From NCBI GenBank assembly GCA_905479665.1, contig CAJQNM010000066.1:1-8154 (forward strand): a DNA stretch of 8,154 nucleotides, given 5' to 3'. The position numbers were made by a program, and so were the translations under genes. Positions 1 to 5,164 of this stretch are shown in pieces; the first letter of the stretch is position 1; each line of letters starts with the position of its first letter. A model generated the notes under the pieces. It was not told the DNA's origin, did not search any database, and saw only the letters and a program-made list of their open reading frames with translations. This DNA is from an uncultured Saprospiraceae bacterium. GTDB lineage: Bacteria > Bacteroidota > Bacteroidia > Chitinophagales > Saprospiraceae.

Positions 1-1929
1 GGCTTGGCGATTCCAACATCGGATCTTTAGTGACACCTGCTTTGGGCTAAATAAATACTGACTCGTAATGAGTAATTCACCGGTGTGCTTGCACTGGAAT
101 GTAAAGGGCTGGTAGACCTTGTGTACTTCGGCAAGCATGGGGTGTGGGCTTCGATCAGGAAATAATAAACCATTGATGCAAAAGTTGGCATCGCTTGGGG
201 TATCTGGAGGCCCAAAATCACCACCATATTTCCAGCACCTTATTTCATCGTCGGGCGCTCGCAATCCCTGATCCATCCAGTCCCAAATAAAACCGCCCTG
301 GAGCGCAGAATATTTAAGGATGACTTGCCAGTAGTCCGTAAAATTACCTAGGCTATTGCCCATGGCATGCGCATACTCACACATGATGAGCGGCTTGGGC
401 GGATGAGTTTTAGCGTACTCTTCGATCGTGGCCACCGAGGGGTACATCGGGCAAAAAATATCTGTGTGATCTAATGTGCCGGCCTGCTCATACTGAATCG
501 GTCTGGTCTGGTCTTGGGCACGGAGCCATGCTGCCGCCTGGATGAAGTTGATGCCGTCGCCTGCTTCATTGCCGAGTGACCATATGATGACAGAAGCATG
601 ATTTTTACTGCGCGCGTACATTCGTTTGAGACGATCCAGGTGAGCCTCTTGCCAGGCCGGATCTTTTGCCAGACTTTCCTCGGTGTAGCCCATTCCATGG
701 CTTTCGATGTTGGCTTCGTCGACGAGCAGCATACCCGCCTCATCGCAAAGTTCGTACCAGCGTCGATGATTGGGATAGTGACTGTTGCGCACCGCGTTGA
801 TGTTGTATTCTTGCATGAGTCGCAGATCCGCTCGCATGTTCTCTTCCGTGATTACATGGCCAGTGACCTCATCATGCTCGTGGCGATTTACACCTTTGAT
901 CAGGAGGGGTTTTCCGTTCAGACAAAGTTTACCATCAGAGACCTCAACCAATCGAAAGCCGACCTTACGGCTTAACGTCTCGATGATCTGATCGCCTCTT
1001 TTTATCTGTAGTATGAGACCATACATTTTTGGTTCTTCATGATTCCATGGTTTTATTCCTAAGGAGTCTTGAAAGAATGATTGTGTTTGATTTTTCTCTT
1101 TTTGATTTATTAATTGAAATTGATTTTTAATTAAAACAGCATCATCCCAGAGTTGCCAGTGCAATTCCGTCGGATTGTTTCCTGGATTATTTTGATGATT
1201 TTCAATGAAACAGTCCAATTCAAAAAAACCTCCTTTTTCTTGATCCCATCCAGGACGAAAATTGAAATCTTGCACATGCATTTGAGGTGCCGACCAAAGA
1301 AAGACTTCACGTTCTATTCCGGATAATCGCCAAAAATCTTGACACTCCAAATAGGACCCATCGCACCACCGGAAGACCTGGACGGTGAGCTCATTGCCTT
1401 TTTTCTGAATTGCTTTCGATAGGTCAAATTCGATCTCCGTACGAGAATCTTGATTGTACCCAAGAAATACACCATTGAGCCAGAAGTAGCTGGCTGCCCG
1501 CACAGCGCCGAAGGTGATCATGGTGCGTCGTTCTTCCCAACCCTGCGGGAGATCAAAGGTGGTCTTGTAGACACCCACTTCATTATTTTCTGGTACGTGC
1601 GGAGGATCTTTTTCAAACTCGTACCGATCATTTACGTAGATGGGCACTCCGTAACCTTCGAGTTGCCAATTGGCTGGTACCGAAATGGTAGGCCAATCTA
1701 GATCTGAATATTTTGCATCGACGGCATTTTTCGGAAGATTATGACGGGACTCGGCCCACATAAATTTCCATTTCTTGGCCAACATGTGGCAGTAGGTGGA
1801 CCCGTAAAAATCGAACCTGAGGGCTTCGTCGAGATTGCGATAAGGAATGAGAAAACTGTGGGGTTCATTTTGCCCTACGGTGAAAACCTGCGGATCTTCT
1901 AGCCAACGGTAGTCTGCATGTGCGTTCAC
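1..1929 (-). CDS. lacZ: Beta-galactosidase, glycoside hydrolase family 2 (LacZ type), partial
   Basis: This gene encodes a GH2 enzyme that hydrolyses terminal beta-D-galactosides such as lactose. An uninterrupted frame of 643 codons runs off the left edge. E. coli LacZ has 1023 residues, so roughly the last 380, including the small-chain domain, are outside the window. Visible in order are the N-terminal sugar-binding domain (YRWLEDPQVF at the start, later FWRLSGIEREV), the immunoglobulin-like domain, and the TIM barrel. The barrel shows GVNRHEHD (H350), SHYPNH, DEANIESHGM, SLGNEAG with the acid/base Glu455, and MCEYAHAMGNS with the nucleophile Glu518, followed by GGFIWDWMDQG. Both catalytic residues are intact. 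The GTG at 1929 is chosen because family similarity begins just after it and no in-frame ATG lies nearby. The frame stays open up to a GTG at 2043, inside the preceding gene. A signal-peptide start in another frame is described separately. It probably shares a transcript with the monooxygenase 31 bases upstream. The family assignment is very sure; the exact substrate and the start are not. Confidence 0.95.
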   Translation of the reverse strand, partial: MNAHADYRWLEDPQVFTVGQNEPHSFLIPYRNLDEALRFDFYGSTYCHMLAKKWKFMWAESRHNLPKNAVDAKYSDLDWPTISVPANWQLEGYGVPIYVNDRYEFEKDPPHVPENNEVGVYKTTFDLPQGWEERRTMITFGAVRAASYFWLNGVFLGYNQDSRTEIEFDLSKAIQKKGNELTVQVFRWCDGSYLECQDFWRLSGIEREVFLWSAPQMHVQDFNFRPGWDQEKGGFFELDCFIENHQNNPGNNPTELHWQLWDDAVLIKNQFQLINQKEKNQTQSFFQDSLGIKPWNHEEPKMYGLILQIKRGDQIIETLSRKVGFRLVEVSDGKLCLNGKPLLIKGVNRHEHDEVTGHVITEENMRADLRLMQEYNINAVRNSHYPNHRRWYELCDEAGMLLVDEANIESHGMGYTEESLAKDPAWQEAHLDRLKRMYARSKNHASVIIWSLGNEAGDGINFIQAAAWLRAQDQTRPIQYEQAGTLDHTDIFCPMYPSVATIEEYAKTHPPKPLIMCEYAHAMGNSLGNFTDYWQVILKYSALQGGFIWDWMDQGLRAPDDEIRCWKYGGDFGPPDTPSDANFCINGLLFPDRSPHPMLAEVHKVYQPFTFQCKHTGELLITSQYLFSPKQVSLKIRCWNRQA

Positions 1930-1964
1930 GAAAAAAATAAAATTACGAGGTCCGACCTTTTCAT
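1926..1964 (-). other. 12-codon mini-ORF bridging two genes; possible frameshifted signal peptide
   Basis: An ATG at 1964-1962 overlaps the TGA of the monooxygenase (ATGA). It reads MKRSDLVILFFS and stops at a TGA that overlaps the GTG start of the beta-galactosidase (GTGA). The coding strand has a run of seven T at 1937-1931. With one extra T the ATG frame would continue into the enzyme as MKRSDLVILFFFVNAHA followed by DYRWLEDP. That has the shape of a signal peptide: a basic start, a hydrophobic core and an AHA cleavage site. It would export the enzyme, as in many Bacteroidota GH2 enzymes. It could be a sequencing error, slippage-based variation, a coupling mini-cistron or chance. Confidence 0.45.
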
Positions 1965-3106
1965 GCAGATTGCGGAGGAGTTGCCTTGCAGATGGATTCG
2001 CATACGGTCTCGGAGTCGGTATAAATAGTGCCGAGTAAACCACCTAATTTGTAGTTGTCAAAGCCAACAAAATGGATGCCTGCCAAATCTCCCTCTGGAG
2101 AAGGTGTTTTAGGAAGGTCATAGCGATCCAGGATGGGATCAAGGCCGGTGAGAAAGTCAGCCAGGTTTGCTCGGTAACCAGTAGCCAGAATCACAGCATC
2201 GTATGGCTGCTTAGAACCATCTGAAAAGATAACGTTGTCACCTTCGAAAGAACGAACGTCTGGAAGCACTTTAATTTTTCCGCTCTTGATCATTGCCACT
2301 GTGCCAATGTCGATCACGGGTGTCATACCGGTTTCTTTGAGTTGTTGCAGTGGAGAAATCTTCTTGGTTTTAAGGCCATATTTTCTCAGGTCTCCGATTA
2401 CAAATCTGCGTATTTGATTACCGAGCCAATCCCCCAGTCCAAAAGGGAGTTTTTCCAGTTGTTTTCCAGTTAATTGCGTGGGTCGACCATTGATATCCCT
2501 GGGCACTATATTGACTGCACCGCGTACCGAGATCGCCACATCAACACCTTTCTCGGCTAGATCAAGGGCTATTTCTGCCCCGGTGTTGCCCATGCCCACG
2601 ACCAGCACCTTTTTATCCTGGTACGTAGATGGATTTTTATACGCTCTACTATGCTCGATCGAACCGGAAAACTGTTCCTGACCTTCCCAAGAGGGAGTAT
2701 TCGGTACTCGGTTGAGGCCACTACAGACGACGACGTGGTCTGAACTCCATTCACGACCATCAGAAGCAACGACTGTCCAGCGCAGACCATCGGTGTTGGG
2801 ACTGATCGAGCTCACCTCAACTTTAAAGATGGGCTCAATCGCAAATTGTTTGGCGTAAGCAGTAAAGTAGTCACACAGCTGGGATCTGGAAACATACGTG
2901 GGGTAGTGATCTGGATAAGGAAGGCCAGGTAACTCACTGAGCTGCTTGACGGTGTGCAGGCACAAACGGTCGTAGTGCAGATGCCACAGGTGACCCACTT
3001 GTTCACTTCTTTCCAGCACGACGAAATCTTTTCCTGCTTGACGGAGTCGCCCGGCAGTCGCTAAACCGGCAGGACCTGCGCCGATGATAATGCTGTAATT
3101 CTTCAT
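1961..3106 (-). CDS. Flavin-containing monooxygenase, YUCCA/CzcO-like
   Basis: This 381-residue protein is a class B flavin monooxygenase that uses FAD, NADPH and O2. The FAD Rossmann motif GAGPAG is at residues 9-14, followed by an acidic residue in VVLERSEQVG. The FMO signature FxGxxxHxxxY is complete at 146-156 (F146, H152, Y156). The NADPH motif GMGNTG is at 171-176, and ILATGY closes at about 306-311. The segment TGMTPVIDIGTVAMIKSGKIKV (259-280), given here only as a family hallmark region beginning TGMTPV, resembles plant YUCCA enzymes and bacterial CzcO-like proteins. YUCCA enzymes convert indole-3-pyruvate to indole-3-acetate. That substrate is only a possibility here, since bacterial relatives are mostly uncharacterised. 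No signal peptide or membrane segment is seen, so it is probably cytoplasmic. The ATG at 3106 is supported by the FAD motif starting at once. No clear Shine-Dalgarno sequence or TAnnTTTG box lies upstream. It sits first in a likely two-gene unit with the beta-galactosidase. Confidence 0.92.
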   Translation of the reverse strand: MKNYSIIIGAGPAGLATAGRLRQAGKDFVVLERSEQVGHLWHLHYDRLCLHTVKQLSELPGLPYPDHYPTYVSRSQLCDYFTAYAKQFAIEPIFKVEVSSISPNTDGLRWTVVASDGREWSSDHVVVCSGLNRVPNTPSWEGQEQFSGSIEHSRAYKNPSTYQDKKVLVVGMGNTGAEIALDLAEKGVDVAISVRGAVNIVPRDINGRPTQLTGKQLEKLPFGLGDWLGNQIRRFVIGDLRKYGLKTKKISPLQQLKETGMTPVIDIGTVAMIKSGKIKVLPDVRSFEGDNVIFSDGSKQPYDAVILATGYRANLADFLTGLDPILDRYDLPKTPSPEGDLAGIHFVGFDNYKLGGLLGTIYTDSETVCESICKATPPQSA

Positions 3107-3301
3107 CTGAAAGATCTGTGTTTAACCCAATTTATGCATTAGATTATCTACTACAAGCCAAAATACCCTCGAACTCAAGGACGTCCTGCAATTTTCCTTC
3201 TCACCGTAAGAATGCCTACGATTGCGAGGCAAAATCACAGTGGAGCCCTTGATTTCATTGGTTTTTTGACTTTCGCGACGAAAACCCACTGCATTAATTG
3301 G

Positions 3302-3351
3302 GATTATCCTTGAAAATAGATAGATGCATCTAGGTATTTTCAAGGCTAATC
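3302..3351. repeat. 50-bp imperfect palindrome
   Basis: The two halves pair at 22 of 25 positions. From the outside in there are 5 pairs (GATTA/TAATC), 1 mismatch, 11 perfect pairs (CCTTGAAAATA at 3308-3318, TATTTTCAAGG at 3335-3345), 2 mismatches, and 6 central pairs (TAGATGCATCTA at 3321-3332). It lies about 200 bases upstream of the monooxygenase start and about 300 upstream of the ATPase start. It could be an operator, a cruciform, a small-RNA hairpin or the remnant of a small mobile repeat. It lacks a GC-rich stem followed by a T tract, so it is not a typical terminator. Confidence 0.8.
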
Positions 3352-3577
3352 ATACTTTCGTGCATGCATTTAGTTGATCGAGCCGCGGTACATCAGCTTA
3401 AACCCAGGCATGAGAACCTACAAAATTCAATTTATACCAGCTGATGAGATCCTGAGTTTATAAATTTAGAATTACGCCTGAAGCCTTCCCTGAATTCCTC
3501 GCGCAGTTCTCCTTTCTTCCTCCAGTATTTCAATCGCAAATTGCCTCATGAGTAATACTGCACATCATACCGCAAAA

Positions 3578-3613
3578 TGCGTTACGCAATTTGCGTTACG
3601 CAATTTGCGTAAC
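3578..3613. repeat. 14-bp tandem repeat with nested palindromes, probable operator
   Basis: The unit TGCGTTACGCAATT occurs twice in perfect tandem (3578-3591 and 3592-3605) and is followed by a partial third copy, TGCGTAAC (3606-3613). The repeats create overlapping dyads: TTGCGT-T-ACGCAA at 3591-3603, and the perfect 19-bp GTTACGCAA-T-TTGCGTAAC at 3595-3613. The inferred -33 box of the ATPase promoter sits in the middle of the last dyad. This is the placement expected for a repressor site, so an operator for a dimeric regulator is likely. The regulator itself is not identified. Confidence 0.6.
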
Positions 3614-3635
3614 AAAAACTATTCTCCTATCTTTG
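3604..3635 (+). promoter_or_regulatory. Bacteroidota-type promoter of the ATPase gene
   Basis: A TTTG box at 3604-3607 is followed after 20 bases by TATCTTTG at 3628-3635, a perfect match to the TAnnTTTG -7 element used by the Bacteroidota primary sigma factor. Transcription would begin at about 3640-3643, essentially at the ATG at 3641, which suggests a leaderless or near-leaderless mRNA. The -33 box lies inside a 19-bp palindrome. Confidence 0.6.
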
Positions 3636-3640
3636 GCACT

Positions 3641-4771
3641 ATGTCATTAAACCCTTTCGTCCTCAACCACTACCGATCTCCCGCCTATTTCTGCAATCGT
3701 GAAGAGGAAACAGCTGAGATCATAGACGCCATTGAGCAACATCGAAGCATAACTCTACACTCAATCAGGAGAATGGGCAAGACCGCTTTGATTAAGCATG
3801 TCTTCTACAAATTACAACGGAAACGCAATCACCATCTCATTTACCTGGACATACTCGATCTGACAAACGCCGCTGATTTTGCTAATTCATTGAGCTCTGC
3901 GATGATTGCGTCGCTGGAGCAATCTAAAGAGGGGTTTATTAAAAAAGCAACTAAATATTTTGGCAAGTATCGGCCTGTGTTCTCGGTAGACACGCTATCT
4001 GGAGCTCCATCGTTGGCATTAGATATTCGAAATGAACCGGACATTCAATTCAGCCTGGATACTGTCTTTTCCTTTATTGCAAAGGAGAAAAAAACTTTTG
4101 TTATCGCAATAGATGAGTTTCAACAGGTCAATAACTTTGATATTAAAACAATTCCGGCGACATTGCGTCGATTCCTACAACAGTATCCAAATTTGGTTTT
4201 TATTTTCTCGGGCAGTCAGCGCAATATGCTATTGGAATTAATGACATCTCCCAAACATGCCTTATATAGATCCACCCAACTCATATCACTTGATCGCATA
4301 TCAGATACGTCGTATGCAAAATTTATTCGTCGTCACTATGCAAAGGAGGGTCGTAAAATCAATGACGACATCATCAACGATGGCCTCGACTGGACTATGC
4401 GCCACACCCATTACACGCACTGGTATTTCCATCGATTGTGGACACTTGCACCAACCCTCAACAGACAAGCAGTAGAACAAATAAAAAATCAGATCCTGCT
4501 TGACAATCAGTCCGTATTTTTAAACTATCGCAACCTAATGACGAGTCCCCAGTGGAAACTACTCGTCGCCATCGCCAAAGAGACTCAAATTCAAGCACCT
4601 ACTGCCAAGGCTTTTTTGAAGAAGCATAACCTAGGTGCAGCGAGCACAGTACAACGATCTCTAAACTTTCTCCTCACATCAGAAATGATTTACCAAGAGT
4701 ATCTGAATAAAAAAGAAAAGCCTTTCTATCGTGTCTATGATGTTTTTTTATCCCGTTGGCTGGAAGATTAA
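3641..4771 (+). CDS. AAA ATPase, archaeal ATPase family (ATPase_2-like), with C-terminal winged helix
   Basis: This protein has 376 residues from the ATG at 3641. An upstream in-frame ATG at 3548 would add 31 residues. The downstream start is preferred because the family begins with NPFVLNHYRSPAYFCNREEE directly after it, and because the extension would translate an operator-like repeat and a promoter box. Numbering from 3548: Walker A is HSIRRMGKTAL (K78, T79), with the RRxGKT form typical of this family and Ser72 in place of the usual Gly/Ala. Walker B is FVIAIDEFQQV (D189, E190). A sensor-1-like segment is FIFSGSQ (219-224). A winged helix at about 333-405 includes SPQWKLLVAIAKE and ends YRVYDVFLSRWL. 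It is a soluble P-loop NTPase. Family members in prokaryotes are mostly of unknown role, and some are linked to mobile or defence loci. It stands alone with its own promoter and converges on the helicase. Confidence 0.85.
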   Translation: MSLNPFVLNHYRSPAYFCNREEETAEIIDAIEQHRSITLHSIRRMGKTALIKHVFYKLQRKRNHHLIYLDILDLTNAADFANSLSSAMIASLEQSKEGFIKKATKYFGKYRPVFSVDTLSGAPSLALDIRNEPDIQFSLDTVFSFIAKEKKTFVIAIDEFQQVNNFDIKTIPATLRRFLQQYPNLVFIFSGSQRNMLLELMTSPKHALYRSTQLISLDRISDTSYAKFIRRHYAKEGRKINDDIINDGLDWTMRHTHYTHWYFHRLWTLAPTLNRQAVEQIKNQILLDNQSVFLNYRNLMTSPQWKLLVAIAKETQIQAPTAKAFLKKHNLGAASTVQRSLNFLLTSEMIYQEYLNKKEKPFYRVYDVFLSRWLED

Positions 4772-4782
4772 AATTAAAGTCC

Positions 4783-4880
4783 TCCAATCAGATAGGCCCT
4801 ACTCATTCCAAGGCGGTTTCAACCACTTGTTCGCGAATTGCAAGGGACTAAAGCACCCTTGGAATGAGTTGGTAATTGGA
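4783..4880. terminator. Long inverted repeat downstream of the ATPase gene, possible bidirectional terminator
   Basis: Twelve bases after the ATPase stop, TCCAAT (4783-4788) pairs with ATTGGA (4875-4880). Inside it the perfect 13-bp arm ACTCATTCCAAGG (4801-4813) pairs with CCTTGGAATGAGT (4857-4869) around a 43-base loop. The right arm belongs to the first copy of the 136-bp repeat. The left arm begins in the flanking sequence. A T-rich stretch (CTTTTGCTTATTTATT) follows. The position between convergent genes fits transcription termination from either side, but the long loop is unusual. Confidence 0.45.
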
Positions 4881-4972
4881 AGCGTCTTTTGCTTATTTAT
4901 TACTCTGTTCGCCAGAAATAAATTTGAAAATCAGTGACTCTGTCCAAGGCGGTTTCAACCACTTGTTCGTAA

Positions 4973-5001
4973 ATTCCAAGGGGCTAAAGCACCCTTGGAA
5001 T
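4973..5001. terminator. Hairpin in repeat copy 2
   Basis: ATTCCAAGGG (4973-4982) pairs perfectly with CCCTTGGAAT (4992-5001) over a 9-base loop, GCTAAAGCA. The loop can add a GC/GC pair, with TAAA as the tip. It is a strong stem that would form on either strand between convergent genes, hence a possible bidirectional terminator. The corresponding stem in copy 1 (4837-4865) is broken by a G-G mismatch. Confidence 0.5.
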
Positions 5002-5108
5002 GAGTTGGTAATTGAAAGCGCCTTTTGCTTATTTATTACTCCGTTCGCCAGAAAGAAATTTGAAAATCAGTGACTCTGTCCAAGGCGGTTTCAACCACTT
5101 GTTCGTGA

Positions 5109-5137
5109 ATTCCAAGGGGCGAAAGCACCCCTGGAAT
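5109..5137. terminator. Hairpin in repeat copy 3, just downstream of the helicase stop
   Basis: This is the same stem as in copy 2, with one changed position: ATTCCAAGGGG against CCCCTGGAAT (5128-5137). The tip reads CGAAAG, a GNRA-type tetraloop on the plus strand. It begins 28 bases past the helicase stop in the direction of helicase transcription, the natural place for its 3' end. No T tract directly follows on that strand, so intrinsic termination is not certain. An RNA-stabilising 3' hairpin is another possibility. Confidence 0.5.
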
Positions 5138-5164
5138 GAGTTGGTAATTGGAAGCGTCTTTTGC

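Larger units (their letters stand above)
3107..3640. other. Non-coding region between divergent genes
   Basis: This stretch separates the minus-strand monooxygenase from the plus-strand ATPase, and I find no convincing gene in it. A 73-codon minus-strand frame (3343-3122) has no recognisable motif and begins inside a palindrome, so it is not called. The region holds a 50-bp palindrome at 3302-3351, a widely spaced 8-bp inverted repeat (CATCAGCT at 3391-3398, AGCTGATG at 3439-3446), and the 14-bp tandem repeat with promoter at 3578-3635. Confidence 0.7.

Noticed and set aside
598..975. Plus-strand frame of 125 codons
   Set aside because: It is antisense to the GH2 catalytic barrel, whose motifs are intact on the other strand.
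3107..3170. Promoter for the monooxygenase (TATTTTG on the minus strand near 3160)
   Set aside because: It is one base short of the TAnnTTTG spacing and has no paired -33 box, so it was not annotated.
3122..3343. 73-codon minus-strand frame upstream of the monooxygenase
   Set aside because: It has no recognisable motif and a start inside a 50-bp palindrome. The composition looks non-coding.
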